Positions 47,775 through 59,504 of a stretch of DNA of 64,000 nucleotides are shown piece after piece; positions within the stretch are counted from its first letter, which is position 1, and each line of letters opens with the position of its first letter. Below the pieces are notes generated by a model. That model was given only the letters and a program-made list of their open reading frames with translations, did not search any database and was not told the origin of the DNA. Source of the DNA: Strongyloides papillosus (lineage: Eukaryota; Nematoda; Chromadorea; Rhabditida; Strongyloididae); the NCBI GenBank assembly GCA_005656395.1, contig SRSI01000079.1, forward strand, positions 372,001-436,000, written 5' to 3'. Both the position numbers and the translations under genes were made by a program.

Positions 47775-50700
47775 ATGAAAATATTCTTTTTACTTATTTT
47801 ATTATATGCAAAATGCTATGGATTAAATTATTATACATTAATTGAAGATGGTTATGAACGTATGAATTTAGATCAAGTTAGTGAAATTATTTAAAATTAG
47901 TTAATTTTAATTATTAGTCAACTTATAGAGATTTTCTAGAATCACTATACCTGAGAGATCATTCAGTATTAGAAATCATGAGAAAATCCTTTCTTCAAAA
48001 CGGAAAAGCATTTTTCAATGTATCTACTGTTTCAGAGGATTGTAATGAGGATATGGATTTAATTATTAGGACAATTATTGAAACTGTTTTCTATGATATC
48101 ACTGGAGCCATTAAAATTAACCCCAATAATTCAATCATGAAAAATGTGGTTTTACCAATGATTGATTCAGCTGGAAAAATACCTGTTGGCTTTTTAGAAG
48201 GAAATTTCATCTCAAATGGTTTGAAAATTGAATGTCAAAGTATTCAAGCAAATGTACCCAATAGAACAAGACCAATTGAAGGAGCTTATGGAAGGTATCT
48301 TTAAATTATTTTTCTTATCCATACAATTTCAGAGTCTTCATTAACATTCCTCAAAACGGTACAAAGTATACAGGAACATGTATCCTCGGAAAATACTTCA
48401 CATGGGATATTTGCCTTCCAAAATCATGTCAAAATCACAGTGATATGCTAAATGTAGTCAGACATTGTAAGTAATCTAGCCACAAAAATTATCCTAAACT
48501 CCTCCTATAATTCTTGTAGAAAAATATTTCCTGTAACATATAAAACTTTGTTACCAAAGAAATTAGACAGTGTTAAAGTATTAGAAAATTTCTTTACCAA
48601 ATGTTGTCTTGTCAATGAAATGATATTAATTTTCATAACTCTTTTTTATTATTTATAATTAGCAAGGTGCAATAAAAATTGACCAAAATTTCAAATTGCC
48701 CCCACCATCCTGAAAATTTGTACATATATAGAATCAAGCATGCTGATTCTATTTTTGAAATAATAACCCTAAAATATTAAGTGCAAGTACCCCTAAAAGG
48801 GAGTAAACAAAATTTCGTTTTAGGACCAAAAGTTAATTTTGTTTACCCTTGGTATATCTTAATAAATAGGGGTTTAAACGGATGTAAAAGCATTAATTAC
48901 AAATTTTTAACTGATAATAAACTTATTTACTGCTTGTTTCAAAGAAAAATTCTAAAATAATGCTTTTAAAAAAATTTTTGTAAAAATAGTACGAATTTTT
49001 AATTAATAATAGCCTTATTAATTGCATATTTTAATAAAAAATTCTTAAATAACGCTTAAAAACAAAATGCTAGCAAAAATACTACAAATTTTTTAAAAAA
49101 TTGCCAAATTTGACCTACGGCATAAAACAATATTTATTGAAGCTCCCAGACTACCTACGAAGATGGTTAGTGACTCATTTTGTAGCCCGGCCACGAATCT
49201 TTAATCTGACCAAGCCGATTTTCAATATCTTGCTTCAAAGTCGAGTTATTAAATTTTAAAAATTAACTATAAATTTTTGGCATACTAAATTGTCGACAAA
49301 AAATAATATTTATCGAAGCCCCCAGAAGACCTGTGAACATTCTTAATAACTCATTTTGTAGCCAAGGCTTAAATCTTAAATCTGATCAAGCCGATTTTTG
49401 ATATTTGATTTTAAAATTGAGTTATTAAACTTTAAAAATTATTTTTTGATTTTTGGCAAATTTAAAAATTGACACAAAATAATATTTTTTGAAGCACCCA
49501 GACCACTTACGAAGACGGTTAATTGCTCATTTTGTAGATATTTCTTTATTATGTAATCCTATTTTACGGATTTTAAATATCTCGTCTTAAAATGGAGATA
49601 TTAAATTTTAAAAATTAACTATAAATTTTTGGCATACTAAATTGTCGACAAAAAATAATATTTATTGGAGCCCCCAGAATAGCTGTGAACACAGTTGATA
49701 GCTTATTCTGTAGCCAAGACCTTAATCTTAAATCTGATCAAGCCGATTTTTGATATCGTGTTTTAAAATCGAGTTATTAAACTTTAAAAATTATTTTTTG
49801 ATTTTTGGCAAATTTCAAAATTGACACAAAATAATATTTTTTGAAGCCCCCAGACCCCCTACAGAGATGGTTAATGGCTCATTTTGTAGCCCGTCTACGA
49901 ATCCTTAATCTGATCAAGCCGATTGTTAATATCTTTCTTCAAAATCGAGTTATTAAATTTTAAAAATTTTTTTCAAATTTTTGGCATACTAAATTCTTAA
50001 CAAAAAATAATATTTATTGAAGCTCCCAGAATAGCTGTGAGTATGGTTAACAGCTCATTTTGTAGGCAAGACTTTAATCTTAAATCTGATCAAGCCGATT
50101 TTTGATATCACGTTTTAAAATCGAGTTATTAAACTTAAAAAATTATTTTTTCAATTTTCGGCATTTTTAAAAATCGACAGAAAATTATATTTATTGAAGC
50201 GATCAGACCACCTACGGAAATGGTTAATGGCTCATTTTGTAGCCAAGACACAAATCTTTAATCCAGTCAAGCCGATTTTTGATATCTCACTTTAAAATCG
50301 AGATATTAATTATCAAATGGCTTTTTGGAATTTTGGCATGCTTAATTGTGGACACAAAATAATATTTATTGAAGCTTCCAAAATAGTTATGAGTATGGTT
50401 AATGACTCATTTTGTAGCCAAGACTTAATTCTTAAATCTGATCAAGCCGATTTTTGATATCCGTCTATTTAAAAAAAATATTAATTAATTAGTGAAGTGC
50501 CAAAACTTTTTTTCTAACTTTTTCAAACTTTTTTTATATCATTAGATTGCAATTTTTATGCTGATTACGAATATGATAGCTGTTTATTGTTATATTTGTT
50601 TTTTAAAAAGTTATGGACATTTATAGTAGGGGTACATTTTTCAACAACATTTTTTTGGTGGAATAATGTTTTTAAAAAAACGTCCTCATTGCACCTTGCT

Positions 50701-52377
50701 ATTTATAATACTGTTTGCTTCTATTAACATACATGTCAATTACAAATCTTTATAGTTGAGATTTTAAAGAATGCAACGAAAGTATCACCAATATGTGATG
50801 TTGGAACTTTTGCTGATTTTCCGAAGATGAACTACAAGGGATATATTGTTGGATTTTTGATGCTTTTTCTTGTTATATGGAGTTTATTAGCAAGTGTGGT
50901 TGATCTTTTTATTGTACCAAATCTTAAGGAAAATAATTCATCCATATTACATCATAAATTCTTTAAACTTATTCAAACAATGTCCTTGTATACAAACATA
51001 AAAACCATAATGAAACTCCCCAAAAAACGAGTTCCACAAAAAAAAGTAAATGGATCAAAAGCTACATTTTTACGTTCTGAAATTATTGCAATACTCCATT
51101 GCATAAGAACAATATCAATAATCTGGGTTATGATGGGACATTCAATAATCCTCATCATGTATACAGTAGTGAACCCGAAAGATGTGTTTGTCCACTTTGG
51201 AGATTACTCAAAGCAATTCCTCACAAATGCATTTTTTTCCGTAGATTCATTCTTCTTTATGTCAGGACTTTTACTATCATTTTTGTTCTTTAAACAACTA
51301 AAAAGAAACAGAAGACAGACTTTATCTATTAAAACTTTTGTAATGATGTATGTTCATCGTATTATAAGATTGTCTCCATCTTATTATATGGCTGTAGCTT
51401 TTTTTACATGGGTTTTTTCACCAACTTTTCTAAATAACATGCCACTGTTGATCTTAACACCGTTTAAAGGTTCAAATAGTTGTGATAAATATTGGTGGGT
51501 TAATTTTTTGTATATCAACAATTTTGTAAACGTAAAAAATCAGTGTTATTTGATTTCATGGTACCTTGCAACTGATTTACAGATATTTTTATTCTTCCCA
51601 GTTATTTTAGTCCCTTTGGCTATAAATGTTAAGTTTGGAATATTTGTATCGGCTTTGGTACTTGTGTTATCAACAGCTGCAAATATTTTTGAAGTCTTCT
51701 ATTTCTATTTCCCTCCATCTGATTTTTCACTTGGATGGATGGATCCAAGGATGAAAGATTATTTAGATTACACAAAATTTATGTATAATGCACCATGGAT
51801 AAGATGTCAAATATACATTATTGGTATGTTGGTCGGGTATTTCCTACAAATGAAAAAATCACTTAAAATACCTTTTTTCCTAAATATATTAGGATGGATT
51901 CTTTCTTTAGCTATTATGGTTGCCGATGTCATTGCAATTAGGGATTGGGCAAGTGGTAAACCCATGGATCTATTTCCTCGTGCCATGTACTCAGCATTCT
52001 CAAAAATTGGCTGGGGAGTATCACTTTCCTTTATTGTTATTTCATGTTTTTATGGTCATGGTGGTATTATTAACAGATTTATGTCGTGGCCTTTTTGGTC
52101 ACCTCTAGGGAAGATAACTTATTCAACTTATCTTATTCACCTCATGACGATAATTTACGTTATCGGAGGTTTTGAAGGGCGATTTGTTTTTGTTAGTTTA
52201 TGGAATACCTTTATTTATATTATTCTTCCGATTATTGTTCTTAGTTTATTCTTTGCATTTTTCTGGTCTGCGATATTTGAAGTTGGTGTTGGTAGGGTAA
52301 GTTATAAAGTAAGTAATATTTTCATTCAATACCTTTTTTAGATTGAAGGTCTATTGCTTGATAGAAGAGGTACATAA
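47775..52377 (+). CDS. NRF-6-like membrane acyltransferase (acyltransferase-3 family), copy 2, intact
   Basis: Exons 47775-47876, 47918-48294, 48333-48466, 50756-52296 and 52342-52377 sum to 2190 bp, 729 residues, with all phases consistent. Signal peptide MKIFFLLILLYAKCYG; extracellular NRF region with cysteines in SEDCNEDMD, IECQS, GTCILG and ICLPKSCQNHSD. The acyltransferase-3 domain (from about residue 270) has roughly ten hydrophobic helices, WVMMGHS as the catalytic-His region, FFMSGLLLSF and VHRIIRLSPSYY, and the closing WSPLGKITYSTYLIHLM. The fourth intron spans 2.3 kb because of an inserted hAT-like element; the donor and acceptor are unaffected. In C. elegans, NRF-6 relatives in intestine and hypodermis influence lipid and drug uptake. 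The substrate here is unknown. Confidence 0.88.
48660..50701. mobile_element. Non-autonomous hAT-like element in intron 4 of the acyltransferase gene
   Basis: 2042 bp with perfect 14-bp terminal inverted repeats TAGCAAGGTGCAAT / ATTGCACCTTGCTA and a perfect 8-bp target duplication TTTATAAT (48652-48659 and 50702-50709). Copy 1 has the single uninterrupted TTTATAAT, an exact empty site. 8-bp duplications with TA(G)-starting TIRs are the hAT hallmark. No transposase frame is present; most of the interior is a tandem repeat. Confidence 0.9.
49120..50470. repeat. Two-level tandem repeat inside the hAT-like element (~176 bp in ~350 bp)
   Basis: The anchor AATATTTATTGAAGC recurs near 49129, 49305, 49479, 49656, 49830, 50005, 50184 and 50361, a spacing of 174-179 bp. 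Odd units read CAGACC.CCTACG.AGATGG, even units CAGAATAGCTGTGA, each followed by the shared TCATTTTGTAG and GATCAAGCCGATTTTTGATAT, so the repeat alternates as a ~350-bp dimer. Confidence 0.85.
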
Positions 52378-53139
52378 AAATGTAAGAAAATTCAAAGAAA
52401 GAATATATTATACTTACAATAGTATATAGAGGAGAAATTAGGCTCGTAAATTAATTTTCAATTTATAATAAACAGAAGCAGAAAAATCTATTATAAATCG
52501 CATATATTCCCATTTTTTATCCATTATGCCATTATTAATTAAACTTAAAAATAAAAATTGCAATAATTAAAAGATAAGTTTATAATCTCTAATATACTTC
52601 GAATTACGTATTGCTGTAAAGAGATGCAAATGTATGCACGTAATAAATTGTTGAAATTATAAAAATAATTAATTAACAAGTTGTGATAATAAGATCATAT
52701 TATTATTATGTATTTTCTTTTAAAGAATTGTCAAACATTCTCATTTCAATTCAAAAATTAGATATTTCCTATCATTACTTTTTTAATTTAATGGAGTATA
52801 AATTTCACTTTATCTAATTTTTCTTGGATCATAATAAGTTTCGCTAACCATTTGAGTGCAGACAAACGCGTTATCGGTTCTCTCGTGTTATATGATAAAT
52901 AAGGAGTGTTCTAACTCACATTTTATCATATATTGGAAAAAATTGTTTAGCATTCAAAAAGCTGAACAAAATATTGTTAAGTTGGTGTCACCAGTAGAAA
53001 AAAAAAGAATATATTTGGACATAAATTCCACTGCGATTTACTTGCCTGTTAACACGCCGCACACAAAACCTAAACATGTCTTTTCGACAGAAAATGCTCA
53101 GAATGCTAAAAAATACAGGTGATGTTAAAATAGCCGACC
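52378..53139. other. Intergenic tail of duplication copy 2
   Basis: Homologous to 17733-18350 up to about 52992, including TAGAGGAGAAATTAGGCTCG near 52428. No gene. Confidence 0.5.
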
Positions 53140-54450
53140 ATCCAAAATGTGACAGGCTACATTCTACCCCATTTTACATCTACATTCTAAGTCATTTTTT
53201 ATCCTATTGTTGTACACATTTTCCATATATATTTTTAGATCATTTTGTGTATACATTGAACTTTGTTTTGCATATACATTTTTACCTCTTTTGTATATGC
53301 AAAATGAGCTTGAATTTAGTCTGCAGTTTTATTTATCTTAAATGTTTTTTAGACTTCCAAGTTTTTTAGTGATTGACACTGTTTTTAAAGTTATTAAAAA
53401 TTTTTATTTGTTTATTAACCCATTTTATGCTATTTCACAGGCTTATTAATGTTTTTACACAAATTTGAAAGTTGATACTAAAAGGTAATAATAAATGTAG
53501 GATAATGAGAAAAGAAATAATGGGATTAATGAAAAACCACACATATTTATATTTATTTTTATATTATTACATTTACTTTAAAACAGTAAAAATTATTTTA
53601 TTAGTCTTATAGATCTAATGAATATCAAGTACAATAATATTAATAATAATTAATTAGATATATTCACCTGTTGAAGTCTCTCACCAAATTAGACGTACTT
53701 AAAAAGTTTAATTTGATAGAAACGCGATGAACCGTTATTACTGTGAAATTCAAAATTTTTAGTTTTAGTTAGTGATCTTATAAAAATATTAACATTTGGA
53801 ACTTTTTATATTGATACAAAACTAAGATCATAATATGTTAACATAAAAGAAATTTCACAACCACTTATTACTACAACAATTATAGGCATTAAATGTTGCA
53901 TGGTTATCTAATGGAGTAAGGACTATGATTACTAGCAGTTTTTGAGAATGATTTTATATGTGTGTGAAATTTTAAAAAATCACTAGGAAACTCTTAATTG
54001 TTAATTGATTGAAAGAATCAAGAGTGTACTGCAAATGATGTGGCTTCTTAGTAAACATTGTGAGAAAAATTCACTTATTGTATAGTTAATTCTTAAAATA
54101 ACATGAATATTTTTTTACGTTGTTTGCTTTTAATATTTTAAACAGGATGGTTAAAAAAAACTCTTAAAATATCTATAATTTTTTTTATTTGTTTTGTTAC
54201 TTATTAATATTAAGTAGTGATGCCATATTCTATCGATAGAGAATAAATATTTCTAACAAATAACTGAAAAAAAGTTTTAAAAAACTTTTAATTTAACATA
54301 ATATGTAAGAAAGTATGAAAGTTACAAACTGATACTAAACTATATGCTACATTCTAACCAATTTTGCATGTACATTCTACTTCATTTTGAACACACATTT
54401 TAACTCGTTTTGTATATGAAAAATGAGTTAGAATGTGTTTTCAAAACGGA
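53140..54450. repeat. Two clusters of degenerate ~23-bp repeats flanking 1 kb of unique DNA
   Basis: The unit TACATTCTAACYCATTTTG occurs several times at about 53149-53315 and again at 54345-54445, in direct and, at the far end, inverted form (AATGAGTTAGAATGTG). The intervening DNA shows no gene. It may be one transposon with repetitive ends. Confidence 0.45.
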
Positions 54451-55108
54451 TAAAATACCAAGGCTCCAAAGTACTACCGAATATAGCCCTGTTTTTATAT
54501 AAATCATATTGGCCTAAAAGAAATGTTTAGGTTTTGTGTGTATAATTGTATCTATTTATCATTGTAATAGTATTCTCCAAACTTCTACCTTTTGTTGTGG
54601 AAAATAATTGAGAATCACCAGTTAATATACTATATATTAATCAATTATATAGTTATTTTTTAAGAATTTAGATAACATATAATACAATATATAGGATTTA
54701 TTCTGTTGTCTAGTTCAATTTTCGTTATTCTTTCAATTATAACTACATACTAAAAAGTATAAAAAATAATATTTTGCTATGTAGTTTAGTATTTTTATAT
54801 TATATTAATATATATTTATTAAATTTTTATTTATTTTGATTATTTTTTATAAAATATTATGGGTTTTTTGTTTTAATTAAAAATTAAACAATGTTAATGA
54901 AGTTCAATATTAATGATATTGAGGATTCTTATACAAAAGAAGTTGAGCTTTTGATCTGTAAAAGAATCATCTAAATATTTCTTCATTTAAATATGTTACG
55001 TACTCATAAAGGCGAAAAAAACACATTTTTTTAAAATGGCCATAAGTCCTAATGAGACCATAATTTTTTAAAAATAAAAAAAGTAAAAAATATTGTCTCT
55101 TATTTCTA
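54451..55108. other. Intergenic, no gene seen
   Basis: AT-rich DNA; nothing recognisable. Confidence 0.5.
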
Positions 55109-56041
55109 CACACAAAAAAATGGGACAAATTTTGACATTATTACATAAAATGCAATAAAATGTCCCACCACTTTGAAATGTCAAAATTTATTCAAATTTT
55201 AAAAATATCAGGCGACAAACAAAAATGTTTTAAATTACGCAAAATGTTAGATTTTCGCATAAATTTGGTCGTTTTTTTACAAAAATATATACTTTTAATA
55301 TTTTGAAGTAATGAAACATTTATTTAATCTTAGAAATTTTAAAAATATTACACCTATTTTAGAATCTAATTCGTTTTTATAATATATTATAAAGTAAGTT
55401 ATCAGAAGTCAATTTCGTGTAAAGTTATTAACGTTTCAACAAAAATCATTCTTTTAAACAACCCGTTAACACCAGTAAATTGAAAAATTTAGAAATTTAA
55501 CAACAACAATAAGAAAGAGTGATAATTATCTAACCATACAAAGTAATGTTTATTGAAAATGTTATCTTAGTACTTGCTATTTTTCTTATTAAAATTAAAA
55601 TATTTAAAAATTTTTTTACTATGAACAAAACGTATAATGTTTTAAAACTTTTAATCGGTTTGACTTTTAAAGATGATCTTGAAAAACAGTATAAAAAAGT
55701 TGAGTCATCAGATGAATATAACTTTTTATAAAAATCTTATTTATAGTTATTCAAACAATTGAAGAATATCTAAAAAAAAATACTATCATATATCGCCATA
55801 AATACTCTTTATAAAAGCATTTTTTAATCTTATAATAAGTTAAAATCTAATATTGTATTTTAAAATGTATTGTAAAAAATAACTTAAGTTTTAAAATAAA
55901 AACAAATTTTAATTATTGTCTTAATTTTTTGTACAAAATAATTGCGTTAAAATTATCGCAAATCAAGAAAATTCAAATTTTATTAGATGGGACAAATTTA
56001 TTACATTTTACGCAAATGTGTGTCCCATTTTTATTTGTTTG
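55109..56041. mobile_element. GGGACA-family MITE, best-preserved copy
   Basis: 933 bp bordered by TA (55107-55108, 56042-56043). Left end CACACAAAAAAATGGGACA, right end reversed CAAACAAATAAAAATGGGA. An inner inverted block (AAAATGCAATAAAATGTCCC against GTAATAAATTTGTCCC) extends the terminal repeats. Other copies: 26556-27510, 32970-33385, 62140-62260. A 61-codon frame inside (55546) is not conserved. Confidence 0.75.
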
Positions 56042-56149
56042 TACTAACCTGCAAAATTGCACGTTTTTATCGCTTCGTAGAAAAAAGTTATAAGCTCTCG
56101 CAGGTGGAGAGTTAATTATGAGACACCCTGTATAAATCAAAAAAATTAA

Positions 56150-59100
56150 TACTTAAAAATAACTTCTTTCTTTTTTAAGCTACAAACTACGTTATAGTTT
56201 CCATATTTTATGCCAGACTTCGATATATGTGCTAAATTTAGTTTTATTTTCTTTAAACAACTTTGAATAAAATTAAAATATTAGAAAATTTTAATTTCTA
56301 CTAAAAAAATGATCATCATCTTTTGATCCATTATTTGATTCATTTTTTATTAATCTTTTTTATATTAAGTTACCTTCTTATTTTTAAATTGTATTTTTCA
56401 AATACGTCATAAACCATAAAATTTTATCAAACTTTGAAAAGAGTAATTTCTGATATAAAACTATACAAAAATGTGTCGAAAAAGTGGTGTTTTTTAAATA
56501 TAACTTGATCAATTGTAAGTCAAACATTTTGAGACACATTTTCCGCACTAATTTATAACAAAACACATGTACTAAATGTTTAACCGCCAAATTTGATCAA
56601 GTTTGAAAAGGATCATGTCTGGAACAAAATTGATTTTTACAAAAAAAAAACAGAAAAATACAAGAAAAAATAAACTAAAATTGACATAAATCGTTTTTTA
56701 GATAAGTTATAAACTTTTGCAATAGTTTCATTTTTTAAGTTAGATCTATATCTATTCAAAAAAAATTATGTTTACTTTATTTTTTCAAGTGTGCATTTGG
56801 TAATAGCTAATAAACTTTTTAATTTTCATTAAAAAAATAGTTATCATTTGTGGACCCGTAACTTAGCCGATTCTTTATCAATGTTAATGCTGTTGTGTTT
56901 TTCCCTTATTCCTGACTTGTACCTTTCAAATAAGTCATAAAACATAAAACTTTACTTACTTTTTTAAAAGTTATTTGAAAGACAAAACTACACAAAAAGT
57001 GACTAAAAAAATGGTGTTTTTTACGAATAGCATGGCCTATTATGAACCAACATTTTCAAAGACCGTTTTTCCCACTAAGTTAGAAAGAAATACATCTAAC
57101 GACCACTTAATCATAAAAATTGATTATGTTTGAAAAATGTTATGTCAATCACAAAATTGATTTTTGTGAAAAATATGAAGAATAAGTGGAATAATTGACA
57201 CGTAAATAAGTATAACTCATTATGTTGTTAAAATGAATATAATTCGTTGTAGTTTTATTTTTTAAGTTAGACATGAATCTATATATTCTTTTGATTTATT
57301 TATTTTAAACAACTTTTCATTTATTTTACAGCATTAAAAAGTTTTTGTTTTTATTTAAAAAATGGTGACTATTCTTGGGTCCATAACTTAGTCAGTTTTT
57401 CATATATTTCTATCGTATTGTGTTTCCCCAGGATTCCAGATTAAAATTTGTTTAATGATTAAAAAAACAATTAATTTCATTAACTTTGAAGACAGTTATT
57501 CTCTGCACAAAACTATGCAAAAAATTGTCCAAAAAAAGTAGTGTTTTTTAAAAATAACTTGGCTAATTTTGGACCAAAAGTTGTGAAACTTATTTTCCCC
57601 ACTAAGATGAAAAAAAATACATCAAATGACTACTGACCATAAAAACTGATCGAGTTTGAGGAAAGTTATAATGAAGACAAAATTGATTTTTGTGAAAAAA
57701 ATGAAAAAAAAGTGAAAAAGTTGACATTCAAATTAATACAAGTTCTTTCTTTGCTAAGCTTTAAACTTATTTATACTCTTATTTTTTAAGTTAGACTTAC
57801 ATCTATATAACAGATACTATTTTATTTGTTTTCATTAAGTTGTGACTAAGTTATTGCTATTTAACTTTTAAATCTTTTTTTCGAAATGGTCGTCACTCTT
57901 TGGATCATAACTCAGCCAAATATTAATTAACCTCAATAGTATTATGTTTCCGAACTATTCTGGAATTAAACCTTTTAAATGACATATTAATCAAATTATT
58001 TTATTAACTTGAAAAAAGTTATCCTCTGAAAAAAAACCATACTAAAAAAGGGGTCCAAAAAAGGGTTTTTTTAAGAATAACTTGGCCAAATTTTGAACCA
58101 AATTTCTTTAACCGATCCAGCCACTCTAGTTAGGAAAAAACGCATCTTTTGGCTATTTATTCCAAAAAATTGATTAAATTTTAAAAGTGCTATGAGAGAA
58201 ACAAATTTTTTTCTTATTTCTTTTTATTATAGATTATATTTAATGTGTCATAATTTTTAAAACATTTTTATAAATCAGTCTGACTTTTCCTGGTACTTTT
58301 AATCTTTTACCTATTTAGTTTAGATTTTTTTGTTTAAAAGGAATTTTTATATAATTTTCAGATTATTATTATTATACTTCAAAAAATTTATGAAAAATTA
58401 TAAATTAACATGTTATTTTAAAAAAGCATTGAAGAATGTTTTAGAAAAAGAATTTTTTATAAAACCTAGTTTTATGCAGGCAAAAAGCATAGTTATTTTT
58501 TTATCCTTCTTAATTAAAGATAAATATGTCTATTTTACCATTGATTCACGTAAAATAATTAATATTAAGTAAATCTATTAAGATACTAAAACTTATTTTT
58601 CGAAAAAAACATAAAAAAAAAGGCATTCACTTTAAGCATTATCCAATTTATATTTAACACTTAAATTTCTTTATATTCTTATTTTTAAGACAGTCGAAAT
58701 CTATATGTTAACGTCATGTCATTTAATTTCGATAACTGTTTGCTGAGTTATGATTCCCTAAATATCGTACTTCTTTTAAAAAAAAGTCTACTATTGTTTG
58801 GATCCTAACTTGTCTAATTTTTAATCATTCACTATTATATCAAGTTCTCTTACTATTTTAATTTTGCCTTTCAAACGATCTATAAAACAATTTATTAACT
58901 TTGAGAAAAGCAAATCGAGTAACAGAAAATTTGAAAAATGAATTTTCTTCAGAAATAACTTGTCTAATTTCGATGACAGACTTTTGAGAATAATTTTCCT
59001 AGAAAAAAATAAGAAAAAAACCCATCTTTTGACTATTTATTCATTAACATTGATGAATTTTAACTAAACATTGTTACCAACAAAATTATTTTTTTTATCT

Positions 59101-59150
59101 TTTTAGCAAATAAAGTATCAAAAAGTTTTTTAATTCATAAAATAGAGTAT
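56150..59150. repeat. Diverged tandem array of ~530-bp units
   Basis: Blocks recur in fixed order: TTTGGATCATAACTTAGCC-like (about 56320, 56850, 57390, 57900, 58800), AAGTGGTGTTTTTTA..AACTTG, TTTTCCCACTAAG, ACAAAATTGATTTTTGTGAA (56620, 57150, 57680) and TTTTTTAAGTTAGA. Spacing is near 530 bp, lengthened between units 4 and 5 by a ~400-bp segment (58220-58620) that itself resembles 61800-62110. No gene. Confidence 0.6.
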
Positions 59151-59504
59151 TTAATGAATAAATAAAATCAAATTTTTTTCAAAATGCATATGTAGTATAT
59201 CTTTATAATATTGACTCTATTTTCGAATTCTACTTACTACTTACTTTTAAATATTTTTTCAATTTAAAAAATGACCATTAGTCATATTATATTCAAAAAA
59301 ATCAATTTTATTTTACATTTTATTTTATTAAGTAAACTATGGTGAAGTAATGAATAAAATAAAATACAAATATTACATTACTAAATAAATTCCTCAAATC
59401 AATACAATTTGGAACCACTATCTATTGCATTATCAAACTTATTTTGATCTGACTACTTGGTCACTAACCTAATCTTAGCATTTTTTTGTATGATTTGTTA
59501 AGCT

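Larger units (their letters stand above)
46448..52992 (+). repeat. Segmental duplication, copy 2 (direct repeat of 13559-18350)
   Basis: Carries heat-shock exon 2, the spacer, and a full acyltransferase gene in the same order and orientation as copy 1. The left breakpoint falls within the heat-shock intron, so exon 1 was not copied. It contains one private 2042-bp insertion. Confidence 0.85.

Noticed and set aside
49120..50470. CRISPR-like array
   Set aside because: Units of ~176 bp without unique spacers, in a eukaryotic transposon; it is a tandem repeat.
53076..53369. 97-codon frame near 53.2 kb
   Set aside because: Falls within the degenerate 23-bp repeat cluster and has no partner or domain.
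55546..55731. 61-codon frame in the GGGACA-family MITE
   Set aside because: Not open in the other copies of the element.
58330..58572. 80-codon frame with a relative at 61.9-62.1 kb
   Set aside because: The relative has stops and frame changes, so similarity reflects a shared non-coding repeat rather than protein selection.
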